A stretch of DNA of 64,000 bases, from assembly GCA_018466975.1 (NCBI GenBank), contig CM031561.1, forward strand, positions 124,001 through 188,000, written 5' to 3'. Below the pieces are notes generated by a model. It was not told the origin of the DNA and made no database searches. It saw only the letters and a list, made by a program, of their open reading frames with translations. The position numbers and the translations under genes were made by a program. Below are positions 12,233-24,333 of this stretch, in pieces; position 1 is the stretch's first letter, and each line of letters opens with the position of its first letter. This DNA comes from Sparassis latifolia (lineage: Eukaryota; Basidiomycota; Agaricomycetes; Polyporales; Sparassidaceae).

Positions 12233-13905
12233 TTACCACCCAGACCTTACCAAGTCTGCAGGTGTTGACCTCTCGTACTTCTCAAACGTCCTCGGACCAG
12301 TTGGGCCCTCCTCAAGACCGTTGCCCAGAGGTAATTCTGGACGCCAGCGCCAGGTCTTGGTGAGTTCGGTCTTGGGCTTCTTCTGAATAACGTCTCGGAC
12401 ATGCTACAGTGCACGTGAATAATCAGAAATCGCGCGCATAAGTATTCAGATGAGAAAGCACACCTTGCCAAGGACGGGCGTGAATTTTGCACCGTGCCCG
12501 CTCCCACCAGTGCAAAGGAAGAGCGTGTCGCTGTAGCCAGGGACGTAGTCAATGAGAAATGCTTGTCGGCCGTGTCGGTGTAGAAGCAGAGTCTGGTCTT
12601 CACGATGGGGAATGAAGCCAAGTCGGGCATGAACGTCGAGACAAACGTCTTGATTGCCTCCACGGACTGGAGCGGGAGCGCAGTATCGTCGACTCCAGGA
12701 CGAAGAGGGACGGCGATGGGACGTTCAGACCCCGGGAGGTTGACGTAGTTGGTGTACTATCAAAAGAAATCACCATCAGATACGACGTCATTTACAAGCC
12801 AAGTGATACATGCCTTCGTCACTCGATATCCAATCTTCACGAGCCCTTCTGAATTCCGAGGGAAGATGTATATGCTACGACTGCCGACCTCCTTCCCAGT
12901 GGTATCCGGATCGTGCCCAATGATGACGGGACGATGCTGTGGGGAGTACTTCTCCCAGAGTTCGGGAGCTTCTTTGCGAGGCGGAAGACCGACGAATGCA
13001 ACGCTTCCTGCGGTCGCTTCAAGTACGGAGCGGGATTCGGGAACAAGGATGGGTGTCGCAGAACCACCTGACGCATCATGCCAGTCAAAATCGGCGCCAA
13101 CAGAAACGAATACCGAACTCACCAGCGACAATCACCAAATCTCCGGCATGTTCCTTGCCATCTTTGGTGACGATGCCAGCAATCCGCTTGGAATCACCTG
13201 AGCCCTCGATCTTGAAGGAGGTGACAGCTCCCTTCTCGAGACCATGGACAAACTTCGCCCCCTTCTTACGGAGCTTGTCAGCGAGGTACGCGCAGCCTCT
13301 GCTGCAAAACACAAAGCCGGCTGTCGTATCCAGCACCGCCTCGAAGTGCTCCTTGCCATTCGTTCCCGGGATGGGGAACTTCACCAGCTTCTCCGCCCAG
13401 CCATCCTCCTTGGCCCTGCGCACATCGTTCTCGTTGGAAAGGATGTACTGCGTCTCGCGGAGACCCTCAGCCACCATATTCTTCTGAGTCCTGCGCTCCA
13501 AGCCACTAAGGTGGGTTCCGTGCTGAAGGCGTAGCATGCCCGACTCGATGAAGATCTCGTTACCGGGACCGAGCTCCTCATTCCATTTCTTCCAAGCCTC
13601 CCGTGCCTCATAAGCTAGGCGCTGGTACACCAGCTCGTTCCCATAAGATGCCCGGAAGATCTTGTGCTCGTCAACAGACGCTGCAGTCGACAAGGGATTC
13701 ATGGTGTAACCCTGCTCCGAGTCGTAAGGATGCTGATCAAACAGCGTGATATCATTGTAGCCTGTACAGCAACGTCAATGTCGATGAATATATTGGGAGA
13801 AACTGGATGAAGCGTACCATCTTCAGACAGATAATATCCCGTACTAAGACCGAAGATCCCAGCACCGACAATGAGAACTCTAGGTTTGGTGGGAGGCGTC
13901 GACAT
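12233..13905 (-). CDS. FAD-dependent amine/amino acid oxidase, sarcosine or fructosyl-amino acid oxidase-like
   Basis: Flavoenzyme of the DAO/sarcosine oxidase superfamily, predicted to oxidise a secondary amine or glycated amino acid with release of hydrogen peroxide. The N-terminus holds the dinucleotide-binding motif [18 protein letters not shown] substrate-domain stretch follows ([33 protein letters not shown]), then the second FAD-contact region with DLVIVAGE (about 13,115). A further part reads [18 protein letters not shown]. The C-terminal family signature is [16 protein letters not shown] joined to [18 protein letters not shown] and ends at TAA 12,233. Introns lie near 13,765-13,820, 13,080-13,130, 12,755-12,815 and 12,405-12,460. 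Substrate not assignable by eye. It could equally be a saccharopine or pipecolate oxidase relative. Confidence 0.85.
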
Positions 13906-14442
13906 GGCTGAGAATGGGATCTGCTTATAATATTACCTGACAGAGCAGAGCCAATGACATTATATCTCTGGCTCGGAAGCATTGCGCCAACTATCAGATG
14001 CCCCCTGTATCAGCGTATGATGCGTATCTTGGAAGGGAAGGGAATCGCGCCATAATTTCTGCCTTGGAGGTGCAATATCGCGCCGGGACTCTCGGCTCGA
14101 CAACCTTCCAAGTGAAGAGAACGAGACTTGAGAGTCTTCAGGCATGAATCAGCCCTCAGAAAGGTATATCGATGATGATGGAGAATATTCGGGACGCCAC
14201 TCGGAAGGGGAAATGCGTCGAAAACATATATGTGAAGGCAAACGAAGAGTATACGCCTGATCCGCGATAAGGACGACCACCTGCACTTGGAAAGGGTGAG
14301 CATGATCTTATCGGAGTTAACCCCGATGGGTAAATCTCCATATATTGACGTCCTCGGGCAGACAAAAGCATCTATCGCGAGCCGCTGCTGGTGATCGCCT
14401 TCGTGAAGGTCTAGACACAGTCACTCTAGCGCGGTCGTATCG
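13906..14442. other. Intergenic region, no gene seen
   Basis: Contains the presumed promoter of the FAD oxidase next to 13,905. The open frames are short, on the minus strand, and Arg/Ser-rich without recognisable motifs. Confidence 0.4.
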
Positions 14443-14701
14443 TCAGAATGCGTCAATCTGTGCAAGGCCACCAGTCTGCATCGTGTCTACCCGGCGAAGT
14501 AGCTCTCTGAACGACGCGGCGAGACCAGCACCCTTACCATGATGCCGTAGCGCGTCTTCCTGAGCATCCGCGTCGAGTTGTTTGACCTTCAGTTGCTCAA
14601 GTGCCGGGAAGCTAGCACCTCAGAGCTCTGACCGCCGTAGCAGATATCGCGAGCAGATGAGCTCGCACCGACCGACTGAAGTCCGAATCAAAATATGCCA
14701 T
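14443..14701 (-). CDS. Possible small two-exon protein, unknown
   Basis: A short exon beginning ATG at 14,701 (MAYFDSDF) can be spliced to a second exon reading SFPALEQLKVKQLDADAQED and ending RELLRRVDTMQTGGLAQIDAF, TGA at 14,443. The total is about 65-70 residues, charged and helical in character. The second exon has coding-like composition. The intron donor is weak (GTCGGT is the only one that keeps phase with an AG before GTGCTAG), so the exact join is uncertain. No family recognised. Small coiled-coil complex subunits are one possibility, but this is a guess. Confidence 0.35.
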
Positions 14702-14794
14702 TCCATCAGGAGTACGCGTACACATTAGATCAATTGCAAGAAGGAACTCAGCTGCAACACATCCAAAAGTCGAACCCCCACCCTCGACCAGCTC

Positions 14795-16932
14795 TCATAT
14801 ATCCCCGACAGAATCGTCGCTATCGAACATATCGAAGAAATCTGCGACGACTGCCGGAATCGACGAACTTCCAGATACGGACGAGTAAGTCATGCCTTCA
14901 TCGAAAGAGTGTGGGATGCTCAGTGGTTGGTCGGCCGAGGAGGAGGAGGCTCCTTCGTCGTCGGCGTCATTCGAAGACTTGCCGGGGATTCTTATAGTGA
15001 TTGCATCAACTTCTCGGTGAGGGACACGGTGTTGCAAAAGATCCGTTTCTTCCTGGCGTATTGGTGGGTTCGCCAACAAAGAAAGTGGTGTGTCGTCAGA
15101 CTCCGGTTCGGTGAGGGAGTAGCTGCGCAGAAATTGATCTCTGCTCACTACGAACGGTGGATCCTGCGTATTGCTCGGCGGGCTAGCAGATATTCCCACA
15201 GAACATGAATGAGCATCTGTGTTCTCGCTGTCCTGAAGAAAAGAGGGCTCATCGTTGAACATGTCTCGGAATGCTCGAAGCTGTGGAGGTGTGTCTGGTG
15301 CCAGGTTAAACTTATCCACATCTCCAAGCGAGCTGCCGTAGGATGTCGGAGGATGAGGAGGAGACGTGTAGAGTTGGGAATGTACACCGTTGGAGTATTG
15401 TGATTCGCCTTGAGATGGATGCACAGGGGAATTTAACACCTGTTTATCTTTGTCTTGCACACGATCTGAGACTTCTTCAGAGCCTTCGCTACTGTAGTGA
15501 TGGATGTGAGCTGCGAAGTTTGGCGTCAAGAACACTGAACTAACCTCAAAGGTATCGGCCGTTGCGCTCGCCCATTGCCTTCGTTCTCCGAAGACCGCCT
15601 TGATGAATCGACCAAGCAAATTGGGCTGACAGAAGCCATGTCCAGTTCTTTCTCCAACTGACTCTGCGAGCTCGGCACGAACTCCAGAGACTCTGAGACC
15701 AAACTCAGGGCGTTGCGCACTTCGTGAAGAGCGTCACGCGAAGTGATGTGCTTCCGTGGTTGTTGCGAGATCCGCATGGCCTCTTTCGAGATTGACTCGT
15801 GTCTCTGCGACCCAACTCCAAGATCAGAATCAGGAATTTCCAGTTCCCTTTCTTGGCTCTGGGAAGTGGGAATAATTTCTCCATCATCAAAGTGCCCAAG
15901 AGGCATGCGGAACGTGAAGTTCAATCTAGGCAGACTCTTTGCAGCGAGTGCAGGGGAAATATGAAGCTCCTGTGTCTGGGATGAAGGTACGAATATATCG
16001 CCATCGTCGAGCAGAACGGATGCTGCAACGTCATGCACAGGGCCACGTGCGAGACGAGAGATAGATTCCATGGTACGAGGGAGTGTCAAGGGTTTGGGTG
16101 GAACCTGCGGTTTCTTGAAGGCAACAGGAGTTGGGCACGAGCCCCGTGACGAAGATAGCAGACGTCGCGACACTTGAGACAGAACGACAGCCTCTCGCTG
16201 CGAAGTCCGTTTCCTTTTACCTGGTCGAGCTGCACCGATCTGCACCTGCGTAGCAACGAGAGAACTGAAACCCGTAGAAGAAGTAGTAGATGGAGAGCTC
16301 CCCCCGTGCGAGGGTAAAAAACTCCTTGACCGAGAGACAGGTGTGCAGGGTGTAAGGAGCCGAATGAGATTCCCGGCGTGATGGTTGGCAGGAGTAGGGG
16401 TGCTCTCAGAAGAAGAAGAGAGTGTCATTGGAAGAAAACCCTTTATGCTGAGTGGGGGTATGCCGTTTCGATGCTTCATTGTCGGGGGAGGGGTGAGAAG
16501 AGTATGCCCGGACAAAGGAGCATACTCGTTCGGCGGCGTAGTTCTCAAGCCACACGAGAGCACATTCTCCTTTGTCGTGCTATGCAAAGGTTCATGGTCT
16601 GAATGAGTGAGGTCGATGATTTGGCGTGGCTCTGCATGTAGCACCGGGTCAGTAACACTCCGCGAGCCCAAACAAAGAGAATGTTCACCTTCCCGCCATG
16701 GTGTGGTCTTATACCCTCCCAACCTCTTCGCAGACTTTTCCCTTACGGGGTCCTTGGGAGGAACGTTTTCTTTATGTTTGCTCTTCTTGCTGAGCGTTCC
16801 ATGGGCGGGTTCGTCGACGTGGTCGATCGGCCTTTTGGGCGGCCTACGCTTTACCTGCTGCCGTAAAGCGGACCGATTGAAGAAGGAATCTAAAGGAAGT
16901 TGTTCTCCAGTAAGTTTGCACTCCATCTCCAT
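14795..16932 (-). CDS. Unknown nuclear protein with PIP box, SIM-like motif, KEN box and repeated SQ/TQ motifs
   Basis: No overall family recognised. ATG at 16,932 is the first in frame, with a TAG upstream. Residues 11-18 read QLPLDSFF, a canonical PCNA-interacting (PIP) box, followed by a basic run with KRRPPKRP. KEN occurs in SKHKENVPPK near residue 54. RQIIDLTHSDHE near residue 105 resembles a SUMO-interaction motif. Three related short repeats follow: IFVPSSQTQE, EIIPTSQSQE and EFVPSSQSQ, all carrying SQ/TQ. The first exon (about 460 residues) ends at a GTTAGT donor after IPLR. A roughly 50-bp intron ending TACAGTAG leads to a second exon (EGSEEVSDRVQDKDKQ ... ADFFDMFDSDDSVGDI) with an acidic end, stopping at 14,795. 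Total about 700 residues, mostly disordered. Divergent from dUTPase over 160 bp. A PCNA-linked replication or repair role is inference. Confidence 0.8.
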
Positions 16933-17092
16933 CGACCAGTAGGATATCTACGCCGGCATGGTTGAATGTTCATTGAAGGTGGGAAGAATAGTCGCCCGTG
17001 ACCGTGACGTGGGGAGTTGACACGCTTTCATACTCCGCTGACGCGTCGTTGTACCTTAAATGGGCGCTTTCCACCGCCACGTATTCTTCTTC
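16933..17092. promoter_or_regulatory. Bidirectional promoter of DUT1 and the PIP-box gene, with an MCB-like ACGCGT
   Basis: The 160-bp gap between two divergent start codons holds GACGCGTC at 17,040-17,047. ACGCGT is the MluI cell-cycle box bound by MBF (Mbp1-Swi6 type) at G1/S genes in yeasts. It lies about 50 bp upstream of the chosen DUT1 ATG. By chance a given 6-mer falls in 160 bp about 4% of the time, so this is suggestive only. Confidence 0.45.
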
Positions 17093-17828
17093 ATGTCACT
17101 GTCCGACTCTCCCCAGCTCAAGAAACGCAAGATGTCTCCCGCCGAGGAGAATGGAAAATCTGAGCAGACTCCTGTCTCGAACTTGCTCATCAAGCGGCTG
17201 TCCGAGAAGGCCAAGCTTCCTACGCGGGGATCGCCTCTCTCTGCAGGCTATGACCTTTACAGGTGCGCGTTGGGATTTTTTACGACAAAACCTGACGCTA
17301 ACGTTCACGACTGCAGCGCAGAGAGGAAACTGATCCCAGCGCATGGAAAAGCTTTAGTTGACACGCAACTCTCCATCGCCGTCCCCGCGGGAACGTACGG
17401 TCGTGTTGCTCCTCGGAGCGGACTCGGTAGGTCTTGTGCCATGACTTCGATGAACTTCAGCCTCAATTACTCGACAGCATCCAAATTCATGATTGACACG
17501 GGGGCAGGCGTCATTGATGCTGATTACCGCGGGGTACTATTCATTCTGCTGTACAATCTCTCAGACCAGGATTTCCAAGGTAATGCCACGTGCTCTGTTC
17601 TCATGTCAATATGCGAGTTAATCGAGTTAATTTCGTGGTTTAGTCGAGGAGGGAGACCGCATAGCACAGCTCATTCTCGAGCGCATTGTGACGCCCGAGG
17701 TTCTGGAAGTCGACGTGAGTCTGTTCTCATGAGCGCCCGATGGCCGACTAATTGGTCCCTAGGATTTGGATGAGACGTTGCGTGGCGGAGGAGGTTTCGG
17801 TTCAACCGGCGGGCACAATGCGCTTTAG
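17093..17828 (+). CDS. DUT1: dUTP pyrophosphatase (dUTPase)
   Basis: Homotrimeric enzyme hydrolysing dUTP to dUMP and pyrophosphate. It keeps uracil out of DNA and feeds dTMP synthesis. All five family motifs are present: SAGYDLY (I), GRVAPRSGL (II), [11 protein letters not shown] (III), [11 protein letters not shown] (IV) and [10 protein letters not shown] (V) at the C-terminus before TAG 17,826-17,828. Four short introns fit: about 17,261-17,316, 17,425-17,475, 17,580-17,643 and 17,714-17,763. ATG 17,093 is taken as start. An in-frame ATG at 17,060 would add 11 residues ([11 protein letters not shown]), and one at 17,131 is also possible. Length about 170 residues is normal. Confidence 0.96.
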
Positions 17829-18295
17829 AAATGTCTTTTTGTTCTCCTCGTTCCAATCTTGCTTCGATATATCGTTTTGCTGTCCCGCAATGCAAAAGTA
17901 ACCGTATTTTCTCCACAGGGAAAATACTCCTGCAGCTGCTTCTACGGTGTATCGTTGCATTGCATAATACAACGAATTGCGTCCACGAACACGCCCCGCA
18001 GGTAGTCGCAGAAGGATCGTTGAGAAAGACCTCTGCCATGAGTAACATCATGACGGCTCTACACATCGGCGTAAATAAGTTGAAGTGTCGCCCGGAACAA
18101 GGAAATCCACGTTAACTTCCTCTTTCACTTTCGATGGTAGTGGTCGGCACCCGACCCTGCACACGTATTGAACGGAAGGGGGGTAACGCAGTACAGACCG
18201 CATGAGGGTACACGTGGACAACCACCCGAATCTGGAGTGAGGAGTGGTCAAACCTGGAGTACAGTCCTTGGCACCTATTTGACCAAAACTCACCA
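17829..18295. other. Intergenic region between convergent DUT1 and GatC genes
   Basis: Should contain the 3' ends of two converging transcripts. Short open frames on both strands lack domains. No RNA gene recognised. Confidence 0.4.
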
Positions 18296-18811
18296 TCACT
18301 TCGTCCTTTGAGAATTCACCTCGTACAGTGCGTTCGAGACCCTGGACGAATGTTGCAGCAACTGACGACCATTGATCTCCCCATCATGCACAGGTATTTG
18401 CGCGGCTTCGGAGATGTCTATGCCGACACCTTCAGCCCATATCCGCCCGTCCGGGATGTCTCCTTCCTTCCCGGCAACCTCGCTCGTGTCCACCAGTCTG
18501 ACCGCTTCGACCAGCCTGACCATCTCCTCCATTTCCCGCGTCAAAGTCTCGTGTTCGGGTGTGCCCTCCGCTGGGGGGATCAGTGCCGACAGTGCATGCA
18601 GCCGCTGCAGTGTTGAGGGTGTAATGACCGGCTGAGGATATGATGAGAGCAGCTCGTTTACCGACCAGGTGGGTTGCAGAGGTATTCCACACGAGTCGGT
18701 CTCTGTTAGTGTCTTGCGACTAGTCCGGCTTGGCTTTGCAACTCCAGAAGAATAGAGTCTCCGGCAGGAATGCTGCAGCGCTGTGCACCGCCGTCGTGCA
18801 GCGCAGGACAT
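18296..18811 (-). CDS. Mitochondrial Glu-tRNA(Gln) amidotransferase subunit C (GatC-like)
   Basis: Small subunit of the GatCAB complex that converts Glu-tRNA(Gln) to Gln-tRNA(Gln) in mitochondria. ATG at 18,811 begins an Arg/Ser-rich, acid-poor leader (ARRRCTALQHSCRRLYSSG) typical of a mitochondrial presequence. The helical GatC core follows: SVNELLSSYPQP, then TLQRLHALSALIPPAEGTPE and EMEEMVRLVEAVRLVD, then DGRIWAEG. It ends NALYEVNSQRTK with TGA at 18,296. One exon, about 171 residues, longer than bacterial GatC as expected for a fungal mitochondrial form. It is head-to-head with the mS34 gene. Confidence 0.82.
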   Translation of the reverse strand: MSCAARRRCTALQHSCRRLYSSGVAKPSRTSRKTLTETDSCGIPLQPTWSVNELLSSYPQPVITPSTLQRLHALSALIPPAEGTPEHETLTREMEEMVRLVEAVRLVDTSEVAGKEGDIPDGRIWAEGVGIDISEAAQIPVHDGEINGRQLLQHSSRVSNALYEVNSQRTK

Positions 18812-18961
18812 TGCCGTGACAAGCGGAGACAAGTTGTGTCTTCCAAAACGGGAAATGGACGATGACCGAGGCGTGACGGAAGAGACACCTGCGTCGCAGC
18901 TGCACGTCGATCCTGCCTCTGAATCCCTATCTCTATATCCTGCTCAGAGAAGAACCTAGCT
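18812..18961. promoter_or_regulatory. Shared divergent promoter of GatC and mS34 genes
   Basis: Only 150 bp separate two start codons on opposite strands. Both products act in mitochondrial translation, so co-expression is a reasonable inference. I see no distinctive operator. Confidence 0.45.
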
Positions 18962-19389
18962 ATGGCGTCGAGCGTAGGATCCGCGCTCAGAAAGCTTCTT
19001 CCAGCCAAACTTCCTCCGTCACTCTCTTCCCAACCTGGGAACCTGTACGAGGTCCTTTCACGATATCCACAAGACGGCGTTGGCCAGAGAGTATACCAGA
19101 CACGATGGTCCGCGAAGGGGATTGAGGGCTGCTATTGGGAGGTCACAAGGACAAAATTGAAGCTTGAAGGCACTCATGGAAAGGCGTGGGGCGTGCTCGT
19201 ATGGAGAGGTGAGCCCACACCATGTTTCTGAGCGAACCGTTCTTGATATCAGCTCAAAATGCAGGACAGCGGGTGAGCGAGCGGGACGAGCAAATACGCG
19301 GCGGATTGAAGTACAGATGGGCGGAAGGCATGTCTCAAGCTCGCAAATTTACGACATCTCCAGTATCACCCCCTTCATTAGCATCGTAG
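18962..19389 (+). CDS. Mitochondrial small-subunit ribosomal protein mS34 (MRPS34-like)
   Basis: Component of the mitochondrial ribosome small subunit. Exon 1 (18,962-19,208) encodes LYEVLSRYPQDGVGQRVYQT, the aromatic block CYWEVTR and the signature HGKAWGVLVW, matching the HGKAWGILTF region of animal MRPS34. The intron (19,209-19,264) starts GTGAGC and ends CAG. Exon 2 (19,265-19,389) gives GQRVSERDEQIRGGLKYRW and ends at TAG. The total is 123 residues, shorter than the animal protein. Confidence 0.85.
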
Positions 19390-19801
19390 CGCATACCTCC
19401 TGATGCCGATACATGATGTCTCTATTCGCCCTTGCCGTCTGACTATCCGGAGAGTGCAAGACAGTCTGCCGTTCTTGGCATAATTTCGCAGTGACAATAT
19501 TGACGAGTGCGGGGAAATATGATAGATCTATCCCTTCAACGACGTCCATTCTTGCACAGGATTGGTAGTTATTACCGTGACCCTCGTGCATATAACAGAG
19601 ATTTGTCGTGAATGTTCTGAGTACTTACCATGAAACCAACCTACCTACCTATGCCAGGCCGCGTGTGCGAAATCGTTCCCTTTTCAGACCGACGCCGATG
19701 CAACAATCAAGCGCCGAGCGATGCTCTACCCGTGATACATATCTGCGTGTTTTTGACTTTTGCTCTTCCGACTCCCTACGGTGACCCCTCGTTTGGTGGC
19801 G
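19390..19801. other. Intergenic region, nothing recognised
   Basis: Lies between the mS34 stop and the acyl-CoA-binding protein start. It should include the latter's promoter. No domain-bearing frame on either strand. Confidence 0.4.
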
Positions 19802-21484
19802 ATGGATTCCCGACAGCTCATCGACGCACAATTCGACCGTGCGGTAGAAATCGTGCAGAGCCTGCCCAAGAATGGGCCAATACAGACCGGTTATGAGGAG
19901 AAGCTCACGATGTACAGGTGCGCACCGGAGCAATTAGAGTGTGGTCGTCAGAGTTGAGCGAGCCCTGTTGTGTTATTAGTCTGTACAAACAAGGTGCTTA
20001 CCTCGTGCGTTCTGATGGCACTCTAATAGACTCTGAGATCAATTGTAGCTACTGTCGGAAATGTCCAAACTCCCCGTCCAAGCGTTTGGGACATGCTAGG
20101 GAGGGCCAAATGGTAAGTCGCAGAATTCACCCCACAGTCTACCGCTCTCTTAATGAGAGAAGGGATGAATGGGCGAAACACAAGGATCTCGATCCGTATG
20201 AGGCCAAGTGGAAATACGTAGAGGCATTGCTTAAGGTATGAGGGCTCAGCGTGCCAATACTGCATACGCTCATGTGGTGGTCAGGTTTTGCGGAGATACT
20301 CGGATAAGACGATTGCCATGGACTTGGTGCGGGAGCTGGAGTCATATTCTGGAGATCCCTCGAATATGGTGATGAGTGGTATGACTGGCCTTGTCCGCAG
20401 TACGATGTCACCTTTTGATACTTTCTACCATAGCATCATTCTCGAAGTCAACAAGATCCTCCTCTTCTGGATCGACCACGTCAGACGACCATCCACTCTA
20501 CGAGTTGGGGAATATACCTGCTCATATCAGAAACACCCAAACGAACATCCAAGCTTCTCTACCACCTCCTGGACCCCAGGTTGACCAGAGCAGTTCGGAA
20601 GACGAGGAAGCGGGGGACCAGGTGCCACCTGTATCCTCTGCGTATGCTCAGAGTCAGGCGGACCGTCCTCAATCTTCTCTGTCCACGCATCGCTATCGCA
20701 CCCCTGCGCGGTATCGCACGCCTGCCACACGTTCCCTCATTCATTCACCTCCAATACCAATTTCGAGCGTGCCTGCAACCCAACCTCACTCAGAATATCA
20801 GGCTCAGTCCGCATTCGGAGAGCCAGTGAATGCTGCGTCTACGCCACCTCATCCGAGGATTATATCCACCTCCTCTGCCAGCGACGTAGTTGGTCCTGGC
20901 CACACATTTTCCGCACGTCCATCCTTCAGACCACCCAGCCAGCCATACTACCCAAGACCGTACTCTCTTCAGAGTGGTATCCCGCGCCCGCCGTCCCGCC
21001 AGGCTCTGGAGCGCGCTATCGAAGGCGTCCAGGTGCACCTCGCAGCCCTGACGGAGCGAATAGAAGTGCTCGAGAACTCGATACACCGTTCCACCGTATC
21101 CGTGGTCTCCGCACGGGACTCGCGGTCTCCTCGGTGGAGGAGCGCCGATCACCGAGACCTGGGTGGACAGTCCGAGCGCATCGAGTGGGATCTGGACGAT
21201 ATGGGAATGTGGTCAATTGTCATTCGTCCCTTGACGCGTGTTGTTGCGCTGTTCAAACACCTCCTCGCTTTCATTGTGCAGACTCAGAACAACTCCCAGT
21301 GCTGGTGATCGTGCGCCGTTTATTTTTGGACATCTCGTTCATGCTTTGCGTGCTTGCCGTGTTTAAGGTTGCGTGGAGAAGAAGTGGCATGCGACGGAAG
21401 GAGGTTGTTGCTGCTCTTGCTGGATTGTGGCGAGCGGTCGTTGGTCACAAGCAGCCGCGAGTGTTAGTCGATCGAGCTGTATAA
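19802..21484 (+). CDS. Acyl-CoA-binding domain membrane protein (ACBD5/Atg37-like)
   Basis: Binds long-chain acyl-CoA esters through an N-terminal ACBP domain and is anchored by a C-terminal membrane helix. The layout is that of peroxisomal Atg37/ACBD5. Exon 1 gives AQFDRAVEIVQSLPKNGPIQ. A 14-nt micro-exon (19,980-19,993) completes SLYKQA. The next exons give TVGNVQTPRPSVWDMLGRAK, then WAKHKDLDPYEAKWKYVEAL, the acyl-CoA pocket. A Ser/Pro-rich linker with an acidic patch (SSSEDEEAG) and repeated RYRTPA follows. A heptad-like segment (ALTERIEVLENSI) precedes an intron near 21,238-21,285. The last exon holds the hydrophobic LFLDISFMLCVLAVFKVAW and a basic tail, TAA at 21,484. Membrane location is inferred. 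Confidence 0.85.
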
Positions 21485-21654
21485 GATCACGCACTAATTA
21501 TCTGCTAGAATGCTTATGTTTTGTTGGAAATTATTGTCGTCTGATCTCGCACTGTTACATCGACATTGCAAGCGACCTGTATACACCTCGAATTCTGCGA
21601 TTCACTAGCGTACAACATCTGTGATCACCTGTCCGTGGAGGACAACCCTCACGC

Positions 21655-23703
<2,049 letters not shown>

Positions 23704-24333
23704 ATGTCTTTCTCCAACGTCTACTATAAGCGGGTCCGTCTCTGCGGTATCTATCGCAAAATCTGCATACTTACATGCCATACATAGGCTGTAGGAACCG
23801 CTCGGGCGTGCTATGTCTGCCACAAGCCGACCACCACCGTGCTTGCGACAATCCACACCGTCGATTTCATCTACACGTGCGATAACCATCTCACCGATCA
23901 TGCGTTCGCAACCCGCGTAGGCGATCCTACAGGTGCTGCCGCGAAGCTGGGAGTCGGCGCGGACGAAATTGCGAAGGTAAAGAAGGAGTGGGAGGAGCAC
24001 CAGAAAGTGAAGCTAGAGAAGGCGAAAGAGAAGGAGAAGGAGAAGGAGAAATCGAAGGATAAGGAGAAGGAGGCCGATGCTGAGAAGGGGAAAAAGGACG
24101 TGAAGGAGAGCAAAGACGTCAACAATAAACCAGCCGTCGTTCCCGGTTCACTTCCTCCCGATGGAATGGTCAGTCCTCCGCCCACGCCCTCACACGAACG
24201 ATATACCTTGCACCGAGACGTATTCGCAATGCGACAGGCTGAACAGCGCAGACGCAGACAAGCTGCACAAGCGAAGGAGCTTGCTCCTCGTCTACCTGGC
24301 GCACCCAGGTCGAGTTTGCCACCAGCAACGTAA
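23704..24333 (+). CDS. VFA1: VPS4-associated protein 1 homologue (Vfa1)
   Basis: Endosomal factor that binds and stimulates the Vps4 AAA ATPase acting on ESCRT-III. Exon 1 is only 30 nt (MSFSNVYYKR, 23,704-23,733). The intron 23,734-23,787 has a weak GTCCGT donor and a CATAG acceptor. Exon 2 opens AVGTARACYVCHKPTTTVL and DFIYTCDNHL, giving the zinc-binding CxxC ... C-x2-H pattern. A highly charged Lys/Glu run (about 24,010-24,110) follows, then Pro-rich sequence and an Arg/Ala-rich helix (RQAEQRRRRQAAQAKEL). TAA at 24,331-24,333 abuts the stop of a convergent frame. 191 residues. Confidence 0.88.
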
